Shown: positions 1-8,618 of the stretch, piece by piece | Layout of the letters: every line of letters starts with the position of its first letter | Position numbering within the stretch: position 1 is the first letter of the stretch | Source of the DNA: an uncultured Eudoraea sp. | Lineage (GTDB): Bacteria; Bacteroidota; Bacteroidia; Flavobacteriales; Flavobacteriaceae | DNA length: 64,000 nucleotides | Assembly: GCA_947258405.1 (NCBI GenBank) | Contig: CAMYIE010000009.1 | Location: 96,149-160,148 of the forward strand | Direction: 5' to 3' | Program-made: the position numbers and the translations under genes | The notes under the pieces: model-generated | The model's database searches: none | What the model saw: the letters and a program-made list of their open reading frames with translations, nothing else | Told to the model about the DNA's origin: nothing

Positions 1-771
1 AGTCATAGGGTAGGTTATCTGGTGCATGGCACGGGAAGGAACCGCAATTACTGTTGCAATAAAAATAGCGACAGTGTAATATGCCACGTTTTCAATTGCT
101 ATGAACTGATTGATCATGAATCTATCGATCTCTAATAAGATCACTGCCACAGATCCTCCTAATACAATGAAAACACTGTAGCCCAATATTTCACGGGTAT
201 TACCCGGTAGTTTGAAAGAAATTTGAGGCATAAACAGACTGTAGGCATATATTTTCATGATTGCGGTCCTCAGTAGATAAATACCGACCATGCATTTTAA
301 AAACCCCTCCACAGATAACCAGTCAAGTGAGACTAAAACCAAGGCAATACTGATACAAATCCTTGCAAATACTTCTTTCATAAAATTCCCAAAGACTGAC
401 TTCAGATGGACTTTTGACCAGGAATAAAAGACTTCAAAGTATGCCATTGCCAAGGCTATCAGGAAAACATACCACACATAATCCGCTACAATTTCATTCT
501 CCCTAGACAGAAAACCGGCTATTGCGTCGTAAGAGATCCAGCTGAGTAGTGCTACTTGGTAGCCACTAAAAAACTTCACGAGTGTATTAGGAACACCAAA
601 GGCGAGTATGGGCATAAGGATTACCGAAGTAGAAAGTATTACCCCAACTAATCCGAAATAAGCTTCTGAGAGAAAACGGGTATACAGGAAGAGAACATTG
701 ATCGCCCCGATCCCGAAACCGAGATAGGTAACCACTGTGTTCTTCATTGATTGTTTAAAAATTATACCCAT
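1..771 (-). CDS. Polysaccharide/lipopolysaccharide flippase (MATE/Wzx-like), N-terminal part
   Basis: Integral membrane protein of the oligosaccharide flippase superfamily, expected to move lipid-linked glycans across the inner membrane. The window edge cuts it after 257 codons. Several hydrophobic helices are visible, with conserved stretches such as SVFGNFMKEVF and SRAMHQITYPM that I recall from flavobacterial members. I place the start at 771 (MGIIFKQSMKNTVV) rather than the internal ATG at 747, because the N-terminus MGIIFKQS followed by NTxVTYLGFG is what this family normally shows. The start overlaps the glycosyltransferase stop by 10 bp, so the two are probably translated from one mRNA. 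Compared with family members from memory, about 20 residues seem to be missing after KFFSGYQ (near codon 71), in frame. Confidence 0.85.
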   Translation of the reverse strand, partial: MGIIFKQSMKNTVVTYLGFGIGAINVLFLYTRFLSEAYFGLVGVILSTSVILMPILAFGVPNTLVKFFSGYQVALLSWISYDAIAGFLSRENEIVADYVWYVFLIALAMAYFEVFYSWSKVHLKSVFGNFMKEVFARICISIALVLVSLDWLSVEGFLKCMVGIYLLRTAIMKIYAYSLFMPQISFKLPGNTREILGYSVFIVLGGSVAVILLEIDRFMINQFIAIENVAYYTVAIFIATVIAVPSRAMHQITYPMT

Positions 772-2045
772 TTAAGCTCTTCTGCAAGTTTTTCTGTCAA
801 AGACCTCCTGCTATACCTCCCAATCGAATGAGGATTTAAATAAAGTTTCTCCTGGCGATACTGCTCGTACCATTCCATGAGCTGAATTTTCAGTTCTTCG
901 GAGGTGTCATATCCAAAATATACACCGCTTTTAGTGGTTTCAACAATTTGCCCGGCCTCCCAGCTATTAGGGCCTATGGCTAATATGGGTCTTTCAGCCG
1001 ACATATATTCAAATAGTTTTCCAGGAATAATCCCTTTGCATTCAGCCCGGTCTATTTCCAGTAAAAGTAGGACCTGCGACGATCTTTGATAGACTTGCGC
1101 CTCTTTGTGACTAACATAAGGAATTACAATTGTATGATCTTTTAATCCGTATTGGTGAATGCTTTGTAAAACATCCTCACTGATCAGGCCAACGATTTTA
1201 ATTTTGAGTTTCTCACTTAGTTCCGGCTCTTCTTTAATGAGCTCTGAGATAACCTTCCATAGATTCAATGGGTTTCTGCCACTGAGTAACGAACCGATAA
1301 ACGATAAAGTGAACTCCTGGTCTAATTTCGGCGTTTCCTTAGCTGTAAATGGTTCGTATCCATTGGTGAGTACTTTTATGGGTTTCTTTGTAATCTGACG
1401 GAATTCATCGCGGGTAGTCTTGCTGGTAGTAATGATTTTATCTGCCGCGTTCAGCACCTGCCTTTCGAGCCTTTTATGCTTTTTAAGAGCATAAGAACTG
1501 AGTTTTAACTTACTATGGTACCCAATACTTGTCCAGGGATCCCTAAAGTCGGCAATCCATTTTACCCCTGTTTGCCGACTGACTTTAAAGCCAATCAGAT
1601 GAATACTATGCGGTGGTCCTGTGGTTATCAATGTTTCAATTTGTTCCTGCTGTATTATCCTGCGTACCTCTTTGGAGGCCGGTCCCACCCAATATTTCCT
1701 GGCGTCAGGAATAAACAGATTTCCCCTGATCCATAGCATTAGCCGTTCCGACCAGCTTTGTGATTCCTCTTTGATTATCCCCGAGCTTATGGTGTCGGCC
1801 TTATTTCCAAAAAGTCGCTTCGCCAGTGAATAGGGCTCAAATATTTTCTGTTTATAAACAGTTATCCCTTCAGGCATATCCGCCAACAGCGATTCGTCTT
1901 TTAGAGGATAATGGGGATTCTCGGGAATAAAAACCACAGGTTGATAACCGAATTCCCGTAAGTATCTGGTAAAGCTCAACCAACGTTGCACTCCCGGGCC
2001 TCCCGCTGGTGGCCAGTAATAGGTTATCACCAGGACCTTAGGCAT
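762..2045 (-). CDS. Glycosyltransferase family 4-like protein
   Basis: Cytoplasmic GT-B fold glycosyltransferase of 427 residues, likely adding a sugar from a nucleotide donor to a surface glycan. The N-terminus carries the flavobacterial form of the acceptor-side start, YYWPPAGGPGVQRW (residues 9-22). The C-terminal donor-binding half runs from about residue 230 to 410 and includes FIGSLLSGRNP and EYMSAERPILAIGP, matching the E-rich end of the group 1 glycosyltransferase domain. The start overlaps the yfhO-like stop by 8 bp and the end overlaps the flippase start by 10 bp, so it sits in a tight operon. Acceptor and donor cannot be told from sequence. Confidence 0.9.
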   Translation of the reverse strand: MPKVLVITYYWPPAGGPGVQRWLSFTRYLREFGYQPVVFIPENPHYPLKDESLLADMPEGITVYKQKIFEPYSLAKRLFGNKADTISSGIIKEESQSWSERLMLWIRGNLFIPDARKYWVGPASKEVRRIIQQEQIETLITTGPPHSIHLIGFKVSRQTGVKWIADFRDPWTSIGYHSKLKLSSYALKKHKRLERQVLNAADKIITTSKTTRDEFRQITKKPIKVLTNGYEPFTAKETPKLDQEFTLSFIGSLLSGRNPLNLWKVISELIKEEPELSEKLKIKIVGLISEDVLQSIHQYGLKDHTIVIPYVSHKEAQVYQRSSQVLLLLEIDRAECKGIIPGKLFEYMSAERPILAIGPNSWEAGQIVETTKSGVYFGYDTSEELKIQLMEWYEQYRQEKLYLNPHSIGRYSRRSLTEKLAEELKWV

Positions 2046-4479
2046 CGGGATTTACCTTTTTTCGTCCTGTGGATATAGTATAAAATATTCCGCCCAGCAA
2101 TACTAAGAGCAATACGGCCGAACTCGCCAGGCTGATCTTACTTCCGGTGATAACAACCTCAGGTTCAAATCTAAACTCTACTTCATGCCTTCCGGCAGGT
2201 AGCTCTAAGGCCCGTAATACGTAATTTACTCTGAAATGAGGTTGAAGTTGTCCATCTACATAAGCATTCCAGCCCTTGTCGTAATACATTTCAGAAAAAA
2301 CCGCTAATCCCTCTCTAGAATTGGTCGACACATACCTTAGTCGGTTGGGTCGATAATCCGTGAGGACGATAGCAGCGCTCGAGTCTTTTTCAAATTCTGC
2401 CGGTTTTATTCCCGGAAATTTGCCGGTATTGACCAATGCCTCTGTTGCTACATCCAGGCTGTCGAGCTTAATGATCTCTATATCTGAGTTCTCCACCCCT
2501 ATCAAGCTAGCAACGAACCAGGCATTTCCACAGGCTCTGGGATTATAAGCTACACCTTTATTGCCCTCTTCATCGTTCTGGATCACATACTTAACATTCA
2601 GCATATGGAGTACAGATAGATTATTCCGGTAGATATGGAAATCGAAAAGTTCTTGTATCCCGGCAGGTTTTGCCGCATGGTATCCACCAATGGAATGATG
2701 AAAATTGGAAGTCCGGGCACCATTAAGTCCTTCGGTCTGATCAAATACCCTAAAAACTGTGGTGTCGGACATTATCTGTCGATCTGCCTGGGTTTCGGCA
2801 AAAGGTTCCTTAACCACTCGCTGTCGAACGAACTGATCTTCATTCACATATCGTTTAGCTACAGAAACCAAATCTATACCGATCAAAAGTGCCAGCAGAA
2901 GAATTCCAAAAACCGGTTTAAGCTTTCCTTTGAGATAAATAAAAAGCACCAGGGCAGCAAGGCCCACAAATATCATAGCGCGAATTGTATCGTTCCGATA
3001 TACGATTTCACGATCCCGCCTAATCACTGCTACCACCTCTTCACCAAAGTATCGTTCGTACATACCGTCATTCAGTCCGGTAAAACTGAACATCCCCTGG
3101 AATAGCAACAAGGCAATCCCCAACCCGAATACTGTAAAAAAGCTAATTTTTAGTGCTTGCAATTTTTGCTGCTGTTGTTCAGATTCCGTAAAAAACTTAA
3201 CCAGCCCCAGGATCATCAAAAGGGGTACACAGAGTTCGATGATTACCTGAATCGAAGAAACGGCCCTGAACTTATTATACAAGGGGAAATAATCGATCAT
3301 AAGATCGGTGAGCCATGGAAAATTCTTGCCCCACGACAATAGCAAGGCCATAATACTGCCTGCTAATAGCCACCACTTATATTTCCCTTTTACCAGGATT
3401 AGTCCCAGAATGAAAAGGAAGAAAACCACAGCGCCGAGATAAGCCGGCCCTGAAGTCCCGGGTTGATCCCCCCAATATAGCGGCAGTGCACTGCTAAACT
3501 CCAATGCCCTGCTCCTGGCCAGCCCTTGTTCGGTGAGGTATTCATAAGTCTTGGAATTCTTACCCAGGTTTTCTGCATTGGCCCCACCAAAAAGTCTGGG
3601 AACGAATAGGTTAAGAGACTCTGTAATCCCATAGCTATACTGGGTAATATATTCTTTATCAAGGCCTTTAGTAGAAGTTTTGGGTGTGCCATCTGGCTGT
3701 ATGGTCAGTTCAGACGAACCCCGGGTGCTCCAGTCGGCATATTGTTTCGTAGCCAGGATACTGGTTGCATTGGCCCCGATTCCCAGAATCACGGCAATTA
3801 TCAGCAGAGCAAACGACTTAAAATAATGAGGGAGAGTTTTTTTCCTGATCGCATCGACCAGAAAAACAAACCCCAGCAGCAGGATCAACAGCATGAAATA
3901 GTAAGTCATCTGGTAGTGATTGGCTGCTATTTCAAGTGCCATGGCAAGCGAGGTTAGTATAAATCCCCAGAGGTATTTTTTGCGAAACACCAATAGAATT
4001 CCCCCTAACAACAAAGGTAAATAACCCAGTGCATGGGCTTTTGCATTATGACCTACACCAAGTATTATTATAAAATATGTTGAAAATCCGAAGGCCAGCG
4101 ACCCGAGTATAGCGAGTCTGAAATCGACCTTTAAACAAGACAAAAGGATATAGAAGCCAATGAAGTAGAGAAACAGATAGTCTGCCGGCCTTGGTAAAAA
4201 TCTGATGACTCTGTCTAAATCCTTAACGTAGTGATGAGGATAGCGGGCACCTAACTGAAAAGTGGGCATGCCTCCGAACGCACTATTGGTCCAGAAAGGC
4301 TCTTCGCCGGTCTCTGCCCGGAATTCTGTTTGTTCCCGGGCCATACCATTATACTGTTGAATATCCGATTGCAGTATAGTTTTACCCTGCAAGACAGGAT
4401 GAAAAAAGGCCAGGGCGACCACTATAAAGAATACTAAAGTAAAAAAGTGAGTGAATAATGCTTTTACGCGGTTGTTCAT
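2038..4479 (-). CDS. YfhO family membrane protein
   Basis: Polytopic membrane protein of 813 residues. It has about a dozen hydrophobic helices from residue 12 to 540, then a large periplasmic/extracytoplasmic domain of about 230 residues and a final helix near 780-800. The loop after the first helix (QGKTILQSDIQQYNGM) and the C-terminal block (YYDKGWNAYVDGQLQP, LELPAGRHEVEFRF) are typical of YfhO. The family is a GT-C-like glycosyltransferase group; Gram-positive members glycosylate lipoteichoic acid, while the flavobacterial role is not established. It lies first or second in an operon with a glycosyltransferase and a flippase, which supports a role in surface glycan modification. Confidence 0.9.
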   Translation of the reverse strand: MNNRVKALFTHFFTLVFFIVVALAFFHPVLQGKTILQSDIQQYNGMAREQTEFRAETGEEPFWTNSAFGGMPTFQLGARYPHHYVKDLDRVIRFLPRPADYLFLYFIGFYILLSCLKVDFRLAILGSLAFGFSTYFIIILGVGHNAKAHALGYLPLLLGGILLVFRKKYLWGFILTSLAMALEIAANHYQMTYYFMLLILLLGFVFLVDAIRKKTLPHYFKSFALLIIAVILGIGANATSILATKQYADWSTRGSSELTIQPDGTPKTSTKGLDKEYITQYSYGITESLNLFVPRLFGGANAENLGKNSKTYEYLTEQGLARSRALEFSSALPLYWGDQPGTSGPAYLGAVVFFLFILGLILVKGKYKWWLLAGSIMALLLSWGKNFPWLTDLMIDYFPLYNKFRAVSSIQVIIELCVPLLMILGLVKFFTESEQQQQKLQALKISFFTVFGLGIALLLFQGMFSFTGLNDGMYERYFGEEVVAVIRRDREIVYRNDTIRAMIFVGLAALVLFIYLKGKLKPVFGILLLALLIGIDLVSVAKRYVNEDQFVRQRVVKEPFAETQADRQIMSDTTVFRVFDQTEGLNGARTSNFHHSIGGYHAAKPAGIQELFDFHIYRNNLSVLHMLNVKYVIQNDEEGNKGVAYNPRACGNAWFVASLIGVENSDIEIIKLDSLDVATEALVNTGKFPGIKPAEFEKDSSAAIVLTDYRPNRLRYVSTNSREGLAVFSEMYYDKGWNAYVDGQLQPHFRVNYVLRALELPAGRHEVEFRFEPEVVITGSKISLASSAVLLLVLLGGIFYTISTGRKKVNPDA

Positions 4480-4499
4480 AAAAGTTCTCAGGGAATGGT

Positions 4500-4763
4500 T
4501 TATTCCAGTTCTTCAAATTCTATATACTCACCTACGTCCGATGAGCTACGATTACTATTGGTTGGTTTTTTATCAATGCTCACGTCCCCTACCGGCCGGT
4601 CCTCTTCCTGCTTAAACGATTGATAATCGCCGAATTGCTCTTTAAAACGCTCTTCGGTCCTTCGGGCAGCATAAACAAAAAGCTTAGGAGCAAACCATCT
4701 GGCCAGTAATCTGAAAAGATAATAGACCAATAAAATGACCAATATAGTCTTTAAAATTCCCAT
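4500..4763 (-). CDS. DUF4834 family small membrane protein
   Basis: Protein of 87 residues with one N-terminal membrane helix (about residues 3-24) followed by a polar tail rich in acidic and serine residues that ends EEFEELE-like. This matches the DUF4834 family, common in Flavobacteriia and of unknown function. It is the first gene of the operon leading into yfhO, the glycosyltransferase and the flippase, 20 bp upstream of yfhO. The region upstream holds a good minus-strand -7 box. Confidence 0.8.
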   Translation of the reverse strand: MGILKTILVILLVYYLFRLLARWFAPKLFVYAARRTEERFKEQFGDYQSFKQEEDRPVGDVSIDKKPTNSNRSSSDVGEYIEFEELE

Positions 4764-4783
4764 AATCTTGGAGATTGATATAT

Positions 4784-4791
4784 CAAAAGTA
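4784..4791 (-). promoter_or_regulatory. Bacteroidota -7 box TACTTTTG for the DUF4834-yfhO operon
   Basis: On the minus strand the sequence TACTTTTG matches the Bacteroidota -7 consensus TAnnTTTG, 20 bp before the ATG at 4763. A TTG lies about 25 bp further upstream, somewhat far for the -33 element, so the -33 part is uncertain. Confidence 0.5.
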
Positions 4792-4849
4792 CAATTCCGA
4801 CGTTGTATTTACTGTACAAAAGTCATAAAAAATTAATAAAACAGGCTTT

Positions 4850-5887
4850 ATGGGGCAACGCACAATTGGGAAACTTTGCAAAGGAATTCTTTTATTTCTG
4901 ATCCTTAACACTCCATTTACAGCATTTTCGCAATACACAGAGGTTATCAATTCTAACCGGCCGGGAGAATCTGTCAGCGCATATGCGGTGGGGAAAAACG
5001 TAGTTCAGGCCGAATTTGGCGGGTATTACGAACGCCAGGATCATTCAGGTCTATCAACTAATTCCAACATATACAGTGCCGACCTTGCCCTGAGATATGG
5101 TTTGCTGTTTGAAAGTCTCGAAATAATCTGGGAAGGAAGCTATCTGAACGAGGATATAAAATATACGGCCTTTGATTTAGAAGAATCTAAGACCGATTTC
5201 GCTGTCAATCGTCTTGGTCTGAAATACTTGTTATACGATCCTTATAAAAACCCTGAACGAAACAAACCCAATATACGTAGCTGGAGGGCAAACAATAAAT
5301 TTCAATGGAAAAATCTTATTCCAGCTGTTTCGGTCTATGGCGGAGCAAATTTTGTTTTGGGTGATAATCCTTTCTATGTGGAAGACCCTACGGTATCACC
5401 GAGGGTTATGCTAGCAACGCAAAGCCAGCTGACTCCAAAATCGGTTTTGATATTAAACTTTATATACGACAGGATCGGGACTGATTTTCCTGAGATGAGT
5501 TACGTGATTTCCTTTTCACGCGCCTTCAGAAATCCAAAATGGAGCGCTTTTATAGAGAACCAGGGAATTAGCAGCGACAGGTATTCCGATATTTTGTTGC
5601 GAACCGGAGTATCGCATTTGTTCAGCCGTAATTTTCAGGTAGATCTGGGTCTGGGCGGAAATTTTAAAACTTCTCCAAGTCGTTATTTCGGCACCCTTGG
5701 GTTGTCGTACCGATTGGATTTCCACCAAGATCAGCTTATTAGTAAAGAGGTTCCGGGAGGGGCCATCAGGAAAAACTCAATGAAAAAGAACAAGTCTTCT
5801 GATATCGGTCCTTCCAAAAGTGATATCCGCAAACAACGAAAAAAAGCAAAAAAGAATAAAAAGAAGAAAGACGATTTCGACTTCTAA
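4850..5887 (+). CDS. Outer-membrane beta-barrel protein, putative transporter (Phenol_MetA_deg-like)
   Basis: 345-residue exported protein. Residues 1-27 form a signal peptide (hydrophobic core ILLFLILNTPFTAF, cleavage after FSQ). The body is a series of amphipathic beta-strands with alternating aromatic residues, starting with NSNRPGESVSAYAVGKNVVQ, a start I recall for flavobacterial proteins annotated as transporter with the MetA-pathway barrel fold. The last 40 residues are extremely lysine-rich (KKNKKKKDDFDF at the end) and would lie outside the barrel. It is transcribed divergently from the DUF4834 operon and 107 bp before the GNAT-like gene on the same strand. Substrate unknown. Confidence 0.75.
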   Translation: MGQRTIGKLCKGILLFLILNTPFTAFSQYTEVINSNRPGESVSAYAVGKNVVQAEFGGYYERQDHSGLSTNSNIYSADLALRYGLLFESLEIIWEGSYLNEDIKYTAFDLEESKTDFAVNRLGLKYLLYDPYKNPERNKPNIRSWRANNKFQWKNLIPAVSVYGGANFVLGDNPFYVEDPTVSPRVMLATQSQLTPKSVLILNFIYDRIGTDFPEMSYVISFSRAFRNPKWSAFIENQGISSDRYSDILLRTGVSHLFSRNFQVDLGLGGNFKTSPSRYFGTLGLSYRLDFHQDQLISKEVPGGAIRKNSMKKNKSSDIGPSKSDIRKQRKKAKKNKKKKDDFDF

Positions 5888-5994
5888 ATTCTGACTATCC
5901 TTTGCCAGAGGTTCATAAACTTATCAAAAAAATGGCCTTATACACTTCATTACCAGTACAATAATGCCTAATATTGAGCTTATGATTTATTCAT

Positions 5995-7125
5995 ATGATC
6001 GCCCTGAAAGAAATTTCGAGTATTGCTGATCTGAAGACATTTGTTAAGTTTCCTTTTGATCTTTACAAGGATTCTGAACAATGGGTTCCCCCTTTAATAA
6101 GCGAAGAAGTACGGAGTTTTGACAAAAGTAAAAACCCTGTCTTTCGAGATGCGGATGCACGCTTTTTCCTCGCTTATAAAGGCGGTAAAATTGCAGGCCG
6201 GGTTGTAGTGATCATCAATTGGCTCGAAGTAAAGGATCAGGGCATTGGGAAGGTCCGTTTCGGTTGGTTCGATTTTATAGACGATAAAGCCGTATCGGCC
6301 GCTCTGCTGAATAAGGTACAGGAAATCGGGTTGCAAAACCAATTGAAATTCATGGAAGGCCCGCTCGGCTTTTCCAACCTGGACAAGGTTGGGGTGCTTA
6401 TCGAAGGATTTGATTCGCCTGGTACCATGATCACCTGGTACAATTATCCCTATTACAAAGACCACTATGAAAGTTTTGGACTGAAGGTGGAAAAGACCTA
6501 TTTAGAAAGTCGTTTTTCTCTCAACCATACAGACCCTGATCATTACAAGCGAATACAGCAAGTAATCAAAGCGAGATATTCATTGAGGACAGTTAATTTT
6601 AGTAAGACCAAGGATATAATGCCCTGGGCAGACCGAATGTTCGAATTGTTCCAGAAGACCTATATAAAACTCTCCTCCTTTGTTCCCATTTCCAAACTTC
6701 AGATCGAGTATTTTAAACAGAAATACCTCAAGTTTATCAATCCGGAGTACATCAAATTTGTGCTGGATAAAGATGACCAACTTGTCGCCTTTGCCATAGT
6801 AATGCCTTCATATTCTGAGGCCATGAAGAAGGCCAGGGGCAGGTTGTTCCCATTTGGGATTTTTCATTTGAACAAAGCCAGAGTAAAGAGTAAGGGTGTG
6901 CTGTTTTATCTTATTGGTATTCATCCAGACTACCAGAACAAAGGCATCACAGCGATGATCATTTATGAATTCGCTCAAATTTTTAACAAAAAAGGCGTCC
7001 TGAACTGTTACCGTTCCCCCGAACTTGAAGATAATTTAGCCATTCAGCAAATGTGGAAATATTTCAAGCCAGAAGTCTACAAAAGAAGATGTACTTACAA
7101 ACTCCCGCTACACTGCGCCGAGTAA
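5995..7125 (+). CDS. Double-GNAT acyltransferase-like protein (candidate lipid N-acyltransferase)
   Basis: 376-residue soluble protein with two GNAT-like lobes. The first (about 1-190) starts with a WVPPL motif and FFLAYKGGKIAGRV; the second (about 200-376) has the cofactor-binding loop IHPDYQNKGITAMI near residue 308. Flavobacterial homologues are often auto-annotated as GTP cyclohydrolase or GNAT protein without evidence. Bacterial ceramide synthase of Caulobacter is a GNAT-fold acyl-CoA-dependent N-acyltransferase, and this gene faces the probable sulfonolipid genes 33 bp away, so N-acylation of capnine or sphinganine is a reasonable hypothesis, not a demonstrated function. The start ATG at 5995 has no Shine-Dalgarno. 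Confidence 0.75.
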   Translation: MIALKEISSIADLKTFVKFPFDLYKDSEQWVPPLISEEVRSFDKSKNPVFRDADARFFLAYKGGKIAGRVVVIINWLEVKDQGIGKVRFGWFDFIDDKAVSAALLNKVQEIGLQNQLKFMEGPLGFSNLDKVGVLIEGFDSPGTMITWYNYPYYKDHYESFGLKVEKTYLESRFSLNHTDPDHYKRIQQVIKARYSLRTVNFSKTKDIMPWADRMFELFQKTYIKLSSFVPISKLQIEYFKQKYLKFINPEYIKFVLDKDDQLVAFAIVMPSYSEAMKKARGRLFPFGIFHLNKARVKSKGVLFYLIGIHPDYQNKGITAMIIYEFAQIFNKKGVLNCYRSPELEDNLAIQQMWKYFKPEVYKRRCTYKLPLHCAE

Positions 7126-7158
7126 GTAAAATTAGTTTTTAAGAAAACTCGTATTAGT

Positions 7159-8418
7159 CTATTCGCCCATAGCAGCGGCTACTGCAGAAGAAAGTCTTTT
7201 ATAGGTGCCGTTTTGCAAGCGTTCGCGTATAGCGGAAAAAGCCTCAAGGGTTGCCTCAATATCTTCCATGGTATGGGTCGCAGTGGGGATCATTCTCAAA
7301 AGAATCATACCTTTTGGAATAACCGGGTACACCACGATAGAGCAAAATATACCGTAGTTTTCCCTCAGATCACGCACCAGGGCCATAGCCTCAGGAATAC
7401 TACCGCTAAGGTAGACCGGGGTAACACAACTTGAGGTGTTACCGATATTAAAACCCCTCTCTTTCAAGCCATTCTGAAGGGCATCGACATTTTCCCAAAG
7501 TTTCTGCTTGAGTTCAGGTCGTGTCCGAAGCATATCCAAACGCTTTAATGCACCTTTTACAAAGACCATCGGCAGTGATTTGGCAAACATCTGAGAACGC
7601 AGATTGTATTTTAGGTAGTCGATAATCTCTTTATCCGCCGCTAAAAAAGCCCCAATACCGGCCATAGACTTAGCGAAAGTAGCAAAATAGACATCGATAT
7701 CGTCCTGAACCCCCTGTTCCTCGCCAGCGCCAGCTCCCGTCTCACCAAGGGTGCCAAAACCATGAGCATCATCCACCAGGAGTCGGAAATTAAATTCCTT
7801 TTTCAGGGCGACTATCTCTTTGAGTTTTCCTTGTTCTCCCCTCATTCCAAAAACCCCTTCGGAGATCACCAGTATGCCTCCGCCTGTCTGTTCGGCCATT
7901 TTTGTGGCCCTTTCAAGGTTCTTTTTCAGGCTATCTATATCATTATGCATAAAGGTGAAGCGCTTCCCAACATGCAATCGGACTCCATCGATGATACAAG
8001 CATGCGAATCTACATCGTATACAATAATATCGTCTTTAGATACAAGAGCATCAATGGCCGACATAATGCCCTGATATCCGAAATTCAGCAGATAAGCCGA
8101 CTCTTTATTCACAAATGTTGCTAACTCATCTTCCAACTGTTCGTGAAAATCGGTATGACCGCTCATCATTCGAGCCCCCATAGGATAGGCGGCTCCGTGT
8201 TCCATCGCGGCTTCGCCATCAACCTTCTTGATCTCAGGTAAATTAGCCAGACCCAGATAATCATTAATGCTCCAGGTGATTACTTCTTTTCCCTGAAACT
8301 TCATCCTATTAGAGATAGGACCTTCTAATTTTGGAAAAACAAAGTAGCCTTCTGCCTGCGAAGCCCACTTTCCTAAAGGACCTTTATTTTCTGTAATTCT
8401 GTCAAATAAATCTCTCAT
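7159..8418 (-). CDS. Alpha-oxoamine synthase, probable cysteate-C-fatty acyltransferase (or serine palmitoyltransferase)
   Basis: PLP enzyme of 419 residues in the family of serine palmitoyltransferase, KBL and BioF. Visible are the glycine-rich NDYLGLA near residue 52, GARMMSGHTDFHEQLE, the PLP-ring contact DSHACIIDGV, the aspartate motif LLVDDAHGFG, and the lysine in TFAKSMAGIGAFL. It condenses an acyl thioester with an amino acid. Flavobacterium johnsoniae uses such an enzyme to join cysteate with acyl-ACP in capnine synthesis. The neighbour upstream on the same strand is a cysteine-synthase-like enzyme, as expected for cysteate synthase, which favours cysteate over serine as substrate. 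Sequence alone cannot exclude serine palmitoyltransferase. Confidence 0.85.
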   Translation of the reverse strand: MRDLFDRITENKGPLGKWASQAEGYFVFPKLEGPISNRMKFQGKEVITWSINDYLGLANLPEIKKVDGEAAMEHGAAYPMGARMMSGHTDFHEQLEDELATFVNKESAYLLNFGYQGIMSAIDALVSKDDIIVYDVDSHACIIDGVRLHVGKRFTFMHNDIDSLKKNLERATKMAEQTGGGILVISEGVFGMRGEQGKLKEIVALKKEFNFRLLVDDAHGFGTLGETGAGAGEEQGVQDDIDVYFATFAKSMAGIGAFLAADKEIIDYLKYNLRSQMFAKSLPMVFVKGALKRLDMLRTRPELKQKLWENVDALQNGLKERGFNIGNTSSCVTPVYLSGSIPEAMALVRDLRENYGIFCSIVVYPVIPKGMILLRMIPTATHTMEDIEATLEAFSAIRERLQNGTYKRLSSAVAAAMGE

Positions 8419-8441
8419 TTAGTACAGTTTGGAATTGTCTG

Positions 8442-8449
8442 CAAAACTA
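8442..8449 (-). promoter_or_regulatory. Candidate -7 box TAGTTTTG upstream of the acyltransferase gene
   Basis: Minus-strand TAGTTTTG fits TAnnTTTG and ends 23 bp before the ATG at 8418. A TTG lies 15 bp upstream (8465-8467), shorter spacing than usual. Together with the hairpin at 8565-8603 it suggests the gene has its own promoter rather than sharing an mRNA with the cysteine-synthase-like gene. Confidence 0.4.
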
Positions 8450-8564
8450 TGGAATTTTAGGCAGCAATCATAATAATATTGCCCGGGGATCGTGGGAAAA
8501 ATAGTTGAATACAGTTATGATTTGACCTTACAATTCAACACAACTATTTGAAGATCAAGATACT

Positions 8565-8603
8565 AACAATAAAGGGCGATGAATTTCATTGCCCTTTATT
8601 GTT
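8565..8603 (-). terminator. Long hairpin between the two sulfonolipid genes
   Basis: A 13-bp perfect inverted repeat, AACAATAAAGGGC and its complement, is extended inward by ATGAA/TTCAT across a G-T wobble, giving a stem of about 19 bp with a tiny loop. It starts 16 bp after the stop of the minus-strand gene ending at 8619. The 3' arm on that strand is TTTATTGTT, so it could act as an intrinsic terminator or an RNA stability element. Confidence 0.6.
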
Positions 8604-8618
8604 AATAGGTATCCTTAT

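Noticed and set aside
2635-3105. Plus-strand reading frame of 156 codons inside yfhO
   Set aside because: It is antisense to a clear family member, has no recognisable features and follows from the codon pattern of the real gene.
7134-7149. Inverted repeat AGTTTT/AAAACT between the convergent GNAT and acyltransferase genes
   Set aside because: Stem is only 6 A/T-rich pairs and is not followed by a T-run on either strand, so it is a weak terminator candidate.
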